Source: Verrucomicrobiaceae bacterium (GTDB lineage: Bacteria > Verrucomicrobiota > Verrucomicrobiia > Verrucomicrobiales > Verrucomicrobiaceae). From it: a DNA stretch of 64,000 nucleotides. The notes below the pieces were generated by a model. That model was not told the origin of the DNA. It did no database searches and saw only the letters and a program-made list of their open reading frames with translations. Positions 43,347-51,207 of this stretch are shown one piece after another. The stretch lies in assembly GCA_016795465.1 (NCBI GenBank), contig JAEUHK010000103.1, positions 1-64,000 on the forward strand, given 5' to 3'. A program made the translations under genes and the position numbers. Within the stretch, counting starts at the first letter, position 1. Each line of letters opens with the position of its first letter.

Positions 43347-44606
43347 TCAGCGGTCGCACTCGCCCATCACGAAGTCGAGGCTGCCGAGCACGGCAGGCAC
43401 GTCGCTGATCATGTGGCCGACGAGCAGCTTCGGCAGGATGCAAAGGTTCAGGAAGGAAGGGCTGCGGATCTTGAGGCGATGCGGCACGCCACCGCCGGTG
43501 CTGTTGATGTAGAAGCCAAGCTCGCCTTTCGGATTCTCCGCGGAGAAATAAACTTCACCCGCAGGCGCGTCGATGCCCTGAGTGGCGATGATGAAGTGGT
43601 GGATCAGCTCCTCCATCTTCATGAGGACCTTTTCCTTTTTCGGCAACAGGCCCTTTGCCTCCGCGACATTGATGGCACCACCGGGCAAATCCTTCAGCAC
43701 CTGACGCAGGATGCGCACGCTCTGGCGCATCTCCTCCATGCGGACGAGGTAACGATCATAGCAATCGCCCTTCGTGCCCACCGGGATGTCGAACTCATAC
43801 TTCTCGTAGTCGAGGTAAGGATGCGCTTTGCGCACATCGAACTCCACGCCCGATCCACGCAGATTCGGGCCCGTGATGCCATACGCGATGGCTTCCTCGC
43901 GAGAAATCACGCCGATGTCCTGCGTGCGCTCCATGAAGATGCGGTTTCTCGAGAGCAGCTTGTCGATCTCATCGATCACCGGCTCCAGATCATTCAAGAA
44001 AGTGGTCACCGCGGCTTCAAAGCCCGCTGGTAGATCGCGAGTCTGTCCACCGACGCGGGTGTAGCTCGTCGTGAAACGTGCGCCCGTGAGCTGCTCGCAC
44101 AAATTGTAGATTTTCTCACGCTCCGTGAACGTGTAGAGGAAGACCGTCATCGCGCCGACATCCATCGCGAACACCCCGACACCCAGCATATGCGCCGAGA
44201 TGCGGGCCAGTTCGCAGCAGATCACGCGGATGGCCTTGCCACGAGCGGGCAATTCCCAGCCCATGAGCTTTTCGACAGCCAGCGCATACGCCACGTTGTT
44301 CGCCAGCGGCGCGAGATAGTCCAAGCGGTCCGTGTAAGGCACGAACTGGTTGTAGTGCATGTTCTCGGCGATCTTTTCGTCGCCACGATGCAGGAAACCA
44401 ACGTCCGGATCAGCCTTCGTGATGATCTCGCCGTCCAGTTCGAGGATCAGGCGCAGCACCCCGTGTGTCGCCGGATGGCTCGGCCCCATATTGAGCACCA
44501 ATTTTTCGCCCACGATGTCTGTCGTGGTCTCTTCCACGGATTCGAGATGCCGGGCGGCCTTGGCGGCGGTATCGGGAGCCTCGTATTCTCGGGTGACAGT
44601 GGGCAT
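43347..44606 (-). CDS. nuoD: NADH-quinone oxidoreductase subunit D
   Basis: 419 residues forming the 49-kDa subunit of complex I, which with NuoB builds the quinone-binding site. It opens with MPTVTREYEAPDTA, then LVLNMGPSHPATHGVLR near 37-53 (the quinone-site His is in SHPATHG), and continues with GFLHRGDEKIAENM, YLAPLANNVAYALAVEKLMG, and the C-terminal CDR. Start at 44606. The subunits A, B and C are not upstream: about 150 bp of gap separates it from a divergent gene. nuoD and nuoE therefore form a two-gene operon here. Confidence 0.95.
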   Translation of the reverse strand: MPTVTREYEAPDTAAKAARHLESVEETTTDIVGEKLVLNMGPSHPATHGVLRLILELDGEIITKADPDVGFLHRGDEKIAENMHYNQFVPYTDRLDYLAPLANNVAYALAVEKLMGWELPARGKAIRVICCELARISAHMLGVGVFAMDVGAMTVFLYTFTEREKIYNLCEQLTGARFTTSYTRVGGQTRDLPAGFEAAVTTFLNDLEPVIDEIDKLLSRNRIFMERTQDIGVISREEAIAYGITGPNLRGSGVEFDVRKAHPYLDYEKYEFDIPVGTKGDCYDRYLVRMEEMRQSVRILRQVLKDLPGGAINVAEAKGLLPKKEKVLMKMEELIHHFIIATQGIDAPAGEVYFSAENPKGELGFYINSTGGGVPHRLKIRSPSFLNLCILPKLLVGHMISDVPAVLGSLDFVMGECDR

Positions 44607-44760
44607 GCGTTCGGAAAGTGGGGGAGTTCGACTTATTCGTCGCCCACGAAAGAGCGGCAACACGATTTTGTGAAAAGTTTCACAAGCTCACCCAGCCACC
44701 CTCATTCCGCCCTCGCCAACCGGGTCCATCCTATATTAAATAGTTGAATCCACCGCCCGC

Positions 44761-45516
44761 ATGGCCCGCGAGACCTTCCACCGCCTTTTTGCTCTTTTTT
44801 CCAGTCTTGGAAAGATCCTCGGCATTGGCGGCCTCGTCGCCACGTCAGCCATGGCGGCCATCGACAGCGTCCCCGCCCCGGCCGATGGCATCTACGACGA
44901 CACCCGCGCCTTCAGCGATGCCTCGCGCCAAGCCCTCGCCCAGGAAATCCGCGGCCTCGCCACCGATCTGAAGTGCGATGTCTGGCTCACCGCCACCAGT
45001 TTCTCCACCGGCGGACTTACCCCGCGCCGCCAGGCTCAGGCCACCCGCATCCGCTGGAGTGGCGACAAGCCGGCCCTCCTCCTCGCCTACGACCGCGCCA
45101 CGAATGCGATGGCCTTCTCCTTCTCGCCCGATCTCTGGGCACGCTACCCGGCCACTTCCCTCGCCACCATCGGCCTCGAGGCCAACCGTGCCATCGCCGA
45201 TACCAAGCTCACGCTCGAAGAACGCCTTACCACCATCGTGCATCAGGTCGCCAAACGCCTGCGCGAGCTCGAAACCGTGCGCCTCAAGCAATCCGTCTGG
45301 TTCCCGAAGGAAGAACGCCTCTCCACGATGCTCCTCATTGGCATCCTGCTCGGCGGAGCCCTCCTCGCCGCCATCCTCGGCATGATCTCACGCGCCCGCA
45401 GCCACGCCAGCGGCGAGCAACTCCTCTTCCCCGACGTCACCGTGAGCACGCGATTCGGTGCCCCCTTCGGCGGCGGCCTCATCGCCGAGATCCGCACGCA
45501 ACCACCCGCGAGGTAG
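44761..45516 (+). CDS. TPM domain-like membrane protein
   Basis: 251 residues. A hydrophobic N-terminus (LGKILGIGGLVATSAMA) acts as signal peptide. Residues 40-170 resemble the TPM domain (YgcG/Psb32): GIYDDTRAFSDASRQALAQEIRGLATDLKCDVWLTAT, then RIRWSGDKPALLLAYDRATNAMAFSFSP. One transmembrane helix follows (STMLLIGILLGGALLAAILGMI, near 200-221). The usual C-terminal Gly-rich tail is replaced by about 30 residues. TPM proteins are tied to membrane protein quality control; the exact role here is unknown. Confidence 0.75.
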   Translation: MARETFHRLFALFSSLGKILGIGGLVATSAMAAIDSVPAPADGIYDDTRAFSDASRQALAQEIRGLATDLKCDVWLTATSFSTGGLTPRRQAQATRIRWSGDKPALLLAYDRATNAMAFSFSPDLWARYPATSLATIGLEANRAIADTKLTLEERLTTIVHQVAKRLRELETVRLKQSVWFPKEERLSTMLLIGILLGGALLAAILGMISRARSHASGEQLLFPDVTVSTRFGAPFGGGLIAEIRTQPPAR

Positions 45517-45523
45517 GCAGACC

Positions 45524-45613
45524 GGAGTGATGGAGAAATGGAGTCGTGGATGACTGGCGTGTTGTCTTACCAATCAACCAACACTCCATCACTCCAGTTC
45601 TCCAACACTCCAG
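45524..45613. repeat. TGGAGT-type inverted repeat (second member)
   Basis: The left arm GGAGTGATGGAGAAATGGAG matches the complement of the right arm (GGAGTGTTGGAGAACTGGAG). The loop is about 30 bases. Same heptad family as 17953-18020, and again between convergent genes. Confidence 0.75.
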
Positions 45614-45625
45614 CCGCCCACCGCA

Positions 45626-45928
45626 TCACCGCGGACGCAACTGCTCACTCGAAGGCTCATCCCCCTTCAGGCCCTTCTCCTTCAGCACCTTGTCCACCAT
45701 CTCGATGTATTTCAGCGGATACTTCTTCCGCTGATACTTCCGGAACATCAGATCGCGCAGCATCAGCCAGTCATCGTCCGTCGGATTCTCCAAAGGAGCC
45801 CATCCCTCCATCTCCGGCTCGATCAGGTAGTGCCAGACCCAGTTACGGAAGTCCCAGTAGGCACGCACATAGCGCTTCTTGCGGGGTTCGATCTGCTCGT
45901 GCCATTCGTGCGCCTGGTTCTTTTTCAT
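45626..45928 (-). CDS. Small conserved-looking protein of unknown function
   Basis: 100 residues from the ATG at 45928 (an ATG at 45949 would add 7). It is rich in Trp, Tyr, Arg and Glu: HEWHEQIEPRKKRYVRAYWD, WVWHYLIEPEMEGW, WLMLRDLMFRKYQRKKYPLK, and a short acidic tail. It is helical and soluble by composition; no domain was recognised. Divergent from the CPBP protease gene with about 40 bp between the starts. Confidence 0.7.
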   Translation of the reverse strand: MKKNQAHEWHEQIEPRKKRYVRAYWDFRNWVWHYLIEPEMEGWAPLENPTDDDWLMLRDLMFRKYQRKKYPLKYIEMVDKVLKEKGLKGDEPSSEQLRPR

Positions 45929-45967
45929 GGATTCGTGGGCGGCCAGCATGCAATCGTCCGGGTGCGC

Positions 45968-46936
45968 ATGCAACCCAACACACGCTCCGCTTTGCCGCCA
46001 CTCTTCGCCTACCTCGCCGCCGTGCTGGTGGGCGGTGCCTTGCTCGCGCCGCTGCTCTTCGATCTCGGCAAATGGGCCCAAAGCTGGCTCACCGACTCCG
46101 CCATGCGTGATTGGGGCATCGTGAAATGGCTCCTCAGCGAAATCGAACGCGCCCACTTCACCCGCTACTTCAACCGCGCCGTCCTTGTCCTCGCCATCGT
46201 CCTCATCTGGCCGCTTTTGAAGGCCATCCGACTCGATCGCAGCGTTCTGCCCACTTTCGCGCCCACCGCCTCCGGCCTCAAACAAGGCCTCACCGGCTTC
46301 CTGCTCGCCGCAGGGCTCCTGTTCGGCCTCGGCCTGCTTTTCATCCAAAACGGCATCTACATGCTCAAACCCGACGCGGCATGGCTGAAGCTCTCCGCAC
46401 ACCTCACCGCCGCGTTTGGTGCCGGCATCGTCGAGGAGCTGTTTTTTCGCGGAGCCCTGCTCGGCATCCTGCTGCGCACCATGAAGCCCAAAACCGCCTT
46501 CTTCTGGTGCACCTTCATCTTCGCCATCGTCCACTTTTTGCGTCCACCGGGCGACTGGCAGCTCGCCGATGCCGACGTGCGATGGCACAGCGGCTTCGCC
46601 GTGCTCGTGAGGCTCTTCGACGGCTTCGGCCACCTGCGCATCTTCATCGCCGAATTCCTCACCCTCACCGCCGTCGGAGCCGTTTTGGCCTTCACGCGAC
46701 TCCGCACCGGTCGTTTGTGGCTCCCCATCGGCCTGCATGCCGGCTGGGTCTTCGGTTTGAAATACTTCACCGCCCTCACCCTCACCTCCGAAGCCCTCAA
46801 CCGCGGCGAAACCCTCCCTTGGATCGGCTCCAACCTCAAAATCGGCCTCGCCCCCTTCGCCACCGTGCTCTTCACCGGCTTCGTGGCCAGCCTCGTGTTC
46901 CGCGCACCGCAAACTTCAGCAATCAACAATCGTTGA
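45968..46936 (+). CDS. CPBP family intramembrane glutamic endopeptidase
   Basis: 322 residues with about seven transmembrane helices. The Abi/CPBP motif I is VEELFFRGALLG with Glu156 and Glu157 and the Arg. Motif II is FWCTFIFAIVHFLRP (F...H) near 178-192, and a later histidine is in LWLPIGLHAGWVFG near 257. This family cleaves within membranes and includes Rce1 CAAX proteases and bacteriocin self-immunity proteins. The substrate is unknown. Start chosen as MQPNTRSALPPLFAYL at 45968. Confidence 0.88.
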   Translation: MQPNTRSALPPLFAYLAAVLVGGALLAPLLFDLGKWAQSWLTDSAMRDWGIVKWLLSEIERAHFTRYFNRAVLVLAIVLIWPLLKAIRLDRSVLPTFAPTASGLKQGLTGFLLAAGLLFGLGLLFIQNGIYMLKPDAAWLKLSAHLTAAFGAGIVEELFFRGALLGILLRTMKPKTAFFWCTFIFAIVHFLRPPGDWQLADADVRWHSGFAVLVRLFDGFGHLRIFIAEFLTLTAVGAVLAFTRLRTGRLWLPIGLHAGWVFGLKYFTALTLTSEALNRGETLPWIGSNLKIGLAPFATVLFTGFVASLVFRAPQTSAINNR

Positions 46937-47006
46937 TCAGCAATCGTCAATCGATCCGCTCCACGCCGCCTTTGATTGACGATTGTCGAACAACCGATTT
47001 TTGATT
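46921..47006. repeat. Long imperfect inverted repeat (CAATCG/GATTG type)
   Basis: The left arm AATCAACAATCGTTGATCAG and the following CAATCGTCAATC pair with GATTGACGATTG and its extension CCGATTTTTGATT. The loop GATCCGCTCCACGCCGCC is about 20 bases. It lies between the CPBP gene and the PVC protein gene and may terminate the first or shape the leader of the second. Confidence 0.75.
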
Positions 47007-47015
47007 TTCGAGGTC

Positions 47016-50000
47016 ATGCGTCTCTTTCTCTTCGCTCTCTGCCCTCTGCTCTCCGCCTTCGCTGCCGAGCCCAAGGACCGCCTCATCCGCGAGACACCCG
47101 CGCTTACGCCCGAGGCCGAACGAGCCGCACTGCATGCCCCCGAAGGCTTCGAGGTCCAGCTCTTCGCCGCCGAGCCGCAAATCAACAAGCCCATCAACCT
47201 CGCCTTCGACGCCAAAGGCCGGCTCTGGGTCTCCTCCACCGTCGAGTATCCCTACGCCGCCGAAAAAAGCCGCTGGTCCGACCCTCAAGGCACCCGCGTC
47301 CAAGACAGCCGCGATGCCATCAAGATCCTCGAAGACACCGACGGCGACGGCCGCGCCGACAAAATCACCGTCTTCGCCGACGCGCTGAACATCCCCACCG
47401 GCGTCCTCCCCTGGCACAAGCCCGAGCACAAGTCCGGCTGCATCGCCTTCAGCATCCCCAACATCTGGTACTTCGCCGACACCGACGGCGACGACCACGC
47501 CGACCTCCGCGAAGTCCTCTTCGGCCCCCTCGGCTACGAAAAAGACACCCACGGCATGTGCAGCAGCTTCCGCCTCGGCCTCGACGGCTGGGTGTATGCC
47601 ACGCATGGCTTTAACAACACCAGCAACTTCAAAGCCAAAGACGGCAGTACACTCGAACTCCAATCCGGCAACGTCTTCCGCTTCAAACCCGACGGCTCAC
47701 GCGTCGAAAAATACACCAGAGGCCAGGTCAATCCCTTCGGTCTCGCGTGGGATCGTTACGGCAATCTCTACAGCGCCGACTGCCACAGCTCGCCCGTGTA
47801 TCAACTCATCCGCGGTGCCTGCTATCCCAGCTTTGGCAAACCGCACGACGGACTCGGCTTCGCGCCCGTCATGTGCCAGCACACGCATGGCAGCACTGGC
47901 ATTTGCGGCATCGTCTATCTCGACGGCGGCGTCTGGGGTCCTGAATGGGACGATCACATCCTCCTCGGCAACTGCGTCACCTCCCGCGTCAATCACGACC
48001 ATGTCACCTTCACCGGCTCCACCCCCAAAGCCAACGAGCAGCCCGACTTCATCACCAGCGACGACCCCTGGTTCCGCCCCGTCGATCTCCAACTCGGCCC
48101 CGACAACGCCCTCTACATCGCCGACTTCTACAACAAGATCATCGGCCACTACGAAGTCCCCCTCGATCATAAAGGCCGGGACAAAACCCGCGGCCGCATC
48201 TGGCGTGTCGTTAACAAGAAGCACTCCGAAAGCCTGCGTGACTCTCCCGTGGCTGCATCGCCTTTGAATGCGCTTCATTCATCGAACCTAACACGCCGCT
48301 ATCTCGCCACCGAGCTTTTGATTCGGCAAAACAACCCGGCTCATGACGCTGAGGCACCGGCGAGCGAGGAATCCGTCGCTCATAGCCTATGGATCGGCGC
48401 ACGACTCGGCACCATCGACACGAATCAGATCAAAACAGCTATGGATTCGTTTCCGCTCGCGAAAACGCATGCGCTGAGGCTTGCATGCCGGTTTACGGAT
48501 CAAGCTGGCATCCCGGGCTATTCCGCACTCACCCGCTTCATCGGGGACTTTGGCTCGCCTGTGAACCGGGGTGGAGCCACGATGTCATTTAGTTCCGTGG
48601 ATGAGCTTATTCGAAGATCACCACCCGATCTTCTCGCAAGGCAAGAAGCCGAGGACCAAAAAGCATCCATCGAATGCATCGGAGCTTCAGAAGGCCGTTC
48701 AGGCATTTACGACCTTCTTCTCGAGCTTCGCAGTCGTTCATCTCTTCGAGACGAAACCCTTCGTCTCACCACCAAGATTGCCCTCAAGACCATCTTGAGC
48801 AGCTCGGGCAGTTTCAAAGCTCTCCCGCCTGATGCCACCGAAGCCGTCGAGGTCGCTCTTGCCGTCCCCAATGCCGAATCAAGCCACTGGCTCTGGCGGG
48901 TCGAAACTCAATTACCCACTCGCTCCGCCTCCTTCGCCAAAATTCTCACCCACATCGCCCGCCACGGCGATCCCACACTTCTCCCTCAAGCCATCGCCCT
49001 CGCTCGTCGCTCCACTGTCCCTTCGGTCGCTTCCGTCTCTTCTGTCCCTTCCGCCACGCTCCCCCTCCTCACCGCCCTACACGACGGCCTCAGCGAACGC
49101 GGCACGCCTCCATTGCCCGAACTCCTCACCTGGGCTCAAGACCTCGCCAAACAGCTACTCGAAGCTGCTTCGCAAAAACCCGCACCCGCCTGGACCAGCA
49201 TCGGAAACGTCAAATGGTCCCTCCAGCCGCGAAAACTCGCCGAAGGCGGCGAAGTCACCGTGCTCCAAAGCATGGCCAAAGGCGGTGGCGATGAAGAAAG
49301 CCGCACCGGCACGCTCCAATCGAAAATCTTCGACGCACCCGCCAAACTCACCCTCTGGCTCAACGGCCACCGCGGCTTCCCCACGGCCAAACCGCACGAC
49401 AAAAACCTCGTCCGCATCGTCGAAGCCCAAACCGGCCAAACACTCGCCAGCGCCTTCCCACCGCGACACAACGAAGGCCGCCGCACCGAGTTCGATCTCT
49501 CCAAGCACACCGGCAAACGCGTCCGCCTCGAAATCATCGATGGCGACAACGCCAAGGCCTACGCCTGGCTCGGCATTACCCGCATCGAGCCCGCCGTGGT
49601 CAGCGTGAACGATTTCCAAAGCTACGACACCACGCGCGAGTCTCTCAAAACGCTCGCCGTGATGCTCCAACACAGCGCCCCGGCCGCGCTGCGAGAAAAA
49701 CTCGCCACCTACCTCCCACCGCGACCCGCGCCACCTCCCCTGCCCGTCTCACCCGAGCAACGCAGGCAGCTCGACACCCTCATCGCCGCCCGCGCCGCCG
49801 CCTACGCCAAAGCGAAGCCCGATCTCGAAGTCGGAGCCAACGTCTTCAAGATGAACTGCGCCGCCTGCCATCAAATCCAAGGTGAAGGCGGCCTCATCGG
49901 CCCGCAGCTCGACGGCATCGGCACCCGCGGCCCCGAGCGCCTCTGCGAGGACATCCTCGATCCCAATCGCAACGTCGATGCCCACTTTCACCTCCACACC

Positions 50001-50756
50001 TTCACCCTCAAAGACGGCACCGTGACCTCCGGCTTCCTCAAAGCCGAACTCGGCGAAATCAAAATCCTCGCCGACGCCACCGGCAAAGAACACCGCCTCT
50101 CCAAGAAAGACATCACCAAGTCCGAAGTCACCCCCATGTCCCTCATGCCACCCACTTTCGGCCAAACGATGGATGAAGCGACGTTCAGCGACCTGCTCGG
50201 TTACTTGCTCGGCGAGCAAACCGCAGCCGCGCCTCTCAAGCCGCATCCGCAAGCCCTCGCGAACACGCATCCACCCGGCGAAGTCGACCGTCCAGAGATG
50301 GTGCGATTCATCGTGAATGATCCAGCGAAGCTCGCCGGCATCGTCGTCGATGAGACGAAGGCACAGCTCACCGGTGAATGGCAGTATTCCACGCACACGC
50401 CGCCGTATGTGGGCCTCGGTTACCTGCATGACATGAAGGCAGGCAAAGGCCTCAAAGCCGTTACCTTCACACCGGAGCTGCCGAAAGCCGGCTGGTATGA
50501 GGTGCGGCTTGCTCATTGCTACAACGTGCGCCGCGCCACCAACACGCCCGTGACCATTCATCATGCCGATGGCGATACCACGCTGCGCATCAACCAGCAG
50601 GAAGAACCACCACACGACCGCTTGTTTCGCACGCTCGGCACCTTCCGCTTTGAGAAAGGCCGCGCAGGCTGGGTGCGCATCTCCAACGAAGGCACCGATC
50701 CCACCAAAGTGGTCATCGCCGATGCCGTGCAGTTCATTCCCGTGGAAAAGAAGTGA
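47016..50756 (+). CDS. Giant secreted PVC-type cytochrome c/membrane-bound dehydrogenase-like protein
   Basis: 1246 residues with a signal peptide (LFLFALCPLLSAFA). Residues 45-420 form a PVC-type propeller: PEGFEVQLFAAEP, KPINLAFDAKGRLWVSS, DTDGDGRADK, and LYIADFYNKIIGHYE. A middle region of HEAT-like helices follows, then a c-type heme motif CAACH at residues 948-952 with GEGGLIGPQLDG after it, and LKDGTVTSGF. The last 160 residues resemble a golvesin-like carbohydrate-binding beta-sandwich (GWYEVRLAHCYNVR). Such proteins are thought to carry out extracellular or periplasmic sugar oxidation coupled to electron transfer. The start follows a palindromic repeat. A Ser/Val-rich stretch (SVASVSSVPS) near residue 675 is encoded by a repeat-like segment. 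Confidence 0.87.
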   Translation: MRLFLFALCPLLSAFAAEPKDRLIRETPALTPEAERAALHAPEGFEVQLFAAEPQINKPINLAFDAKGRLWVSSTVEYPYAAEKSRWSDPQGTRVQDSRDAIKILEDTDGDGRADKITVFADALNIPTGVLPWHKPEHKSGCIAFSIPNIWYFADTDGDDHADLREVLFGPLGYEKDTHGMCSSFRLGLDGWVYATHGFNNTSNFKAKDGSTLELQSGNVFRFKPDGSRVEKYTRGQVNPFGLAWDRYGNLYSADCHSSPVYQLIRGACYPSFGKPHDGLGFAPVMCQHTHGSTGICGIVYLDGGVWGPEWDDHILLGNCVTSRVNHDHVTFTGSTPKANEQPDFITSDDPWFRPVDLQLGPDNALYIADFYNKIIGHYEVPLDHKGRDKTRGRIWRVVNKKHSESLRDSPVAASPLNALHSSNLTRRYLATELLIRQNNPAHDAEAPASEESVAHSLWIGARLGTIDTNQIKTAMDSFPLAKTHALRLACRFTDQAGIPGYSALTRFIGDFGSPVNRGGATMSFSSVDELIRRSPPDLLARQEAEDQKASIECIGASEGRSGIYDLLLELRSRSSLRDETLRLTTKIALKTILSSSGSFKALPPDATEAVEVALAVPNAESSHWLWRVETQLPTRSASFAKILTHIARHGDPTLLPQAIALARRSTVPSVASVSSVPSATLPLLTALHDGLSERGTPPLPELLTWAQDLAKQLLEAASQKPAPAWTSIGNVKWSLQPRKLAEGGEVTVLQSMAKGGGDEESRTGTLQSKIFDAPAKLTLWLNGHRGFPTAKPHDKNLVRIVEAQTGQTLASAFPPRHNEGRRTEFDLSKHTGKRVRLEIIDGDNAKAYAWLGITRIEPAVVSVNDFQSYDTTRESLKTLAVMLQHSAPAALREKLATYLPPRPAPPPLPVSPEQRRQLDTLIAARAAAYAKAKPDLEVGANVFKMNCAACHQIQGEGGLIGPQLDGIGTRGPERLCEDILDPNRNVDAHFHLHTFTLKDGTVTSGFLKAELGEIKILADATGKEHRLSKKDITKSEVTPMSLMPPTFGQTMDEATFSDLLGYLLGEQTAAAPLKPHPQALANTHPPGEVDRPEMVRFIVNDPAKLAGIVVDETKAQLTGEWQYSTHTPPYVGLGYLHDMKAGKGLKAVTFTPELPKAGWYEVRLAHCYNVRRATNTPVTIHHADGDTTLRINQQEEPPHDRLFRTLGTFRFEKGRAGWVRISNEGTDPTKVVIADAVQFIPVEKK
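49010..49062 (+). repeat. TCCCTT-rich repeat segment inside the PVC gene
   Basis: Repeated (T)GTCCCTTC / GTC(T)CTTC units encode a Ser/Val/Pro run. The sequence resembles one arm of the palindrome at 54429-54512 in the neighbouring giant gene. Confidence 0.5.
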
Positions 50757-50757
50757 C

Positions 50758-51018
50758 TCAAGCACCACCGCGCCTCTTCCACCACCACGCGATGAAGTGC
50801 CCGAGGCCGCTGAACTTGAACTTCGGGTCCACCCAACGCTCGATGACGTAGAACGCGAAGTAGTAAGCACGACTGAAACCCCACACGCAAAGCGCGAGCA
50901 AAGCCGCCGTGCGCCAGCTCCAGTGCTCGACGAGCAAGATCCCGGCGGAGAGAATGCCAATGAAGAGAAACAGCCAGGCCTTCAGCCACATGGCTTTGGT
51001 GGATTGAAGATTGCGCAT
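50758..51018 (-). CDS. Small membrane protein of unknown function
   Basis: 86 residues from the ATG at 51018. Two hydrophobic segments, AWLFLFIGILSAGILLVEHW and AALLALCVWGFSRAYYFAFYVI, are followed by a conserved-looking amphipathic end (WVDPKFKFSGLGHFIAWWWKRRGG). Predicted to be a two-helix inner-membrane protein. No family was recognised. Its stop is one base from the stop of the convergent PVC gene. It follows the giant gene at 51208 on the same strand, separated by a palindromic repeat. Confidence 0.75.
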   Translation of the reverse strand: MRNLQSTKAMWLKAWLFLFIGILSAGILLVEHWSWRTAALLALCVWGFSRAYYFAFYVIERWVDPKFKFSGLGHFIAWWWKRRGGA

Positions 51019-51116
51019 GGTCTGGACTGATGAGTTTCGCGGCAGCGTTTTGGAACCGGAGCGTAGCGGAGATAGACAGCCATAGGCTGCCCGGCAGGGT
51101 GAGCGAAGCGAATCAA

Positions 51117-51199
51117 TGCTCCAGCCCTCTGGAGCTTTTCGCGGGCCTGGAGTCATTCGAAAGCGCCGGAGGGCCGGCGCACTCCAGGAGGCTCTCGCG
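51117..51199 (-). repeat. Dispersed palindromic repeat, copy B (intergenic)
   Basis: Matches 3300-3382 over most of its length (TGCTCCAGCCCTCTGGAGCT, CGAAAGCGCCGGAGGG, GCGCACTCC, GCTCTCGCG). Here it is intergenic, just after the stop of the 1733-residue gene. Confidence 0.85.
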
Positions 51200-51207
51200 T
51201 GCTTTGG

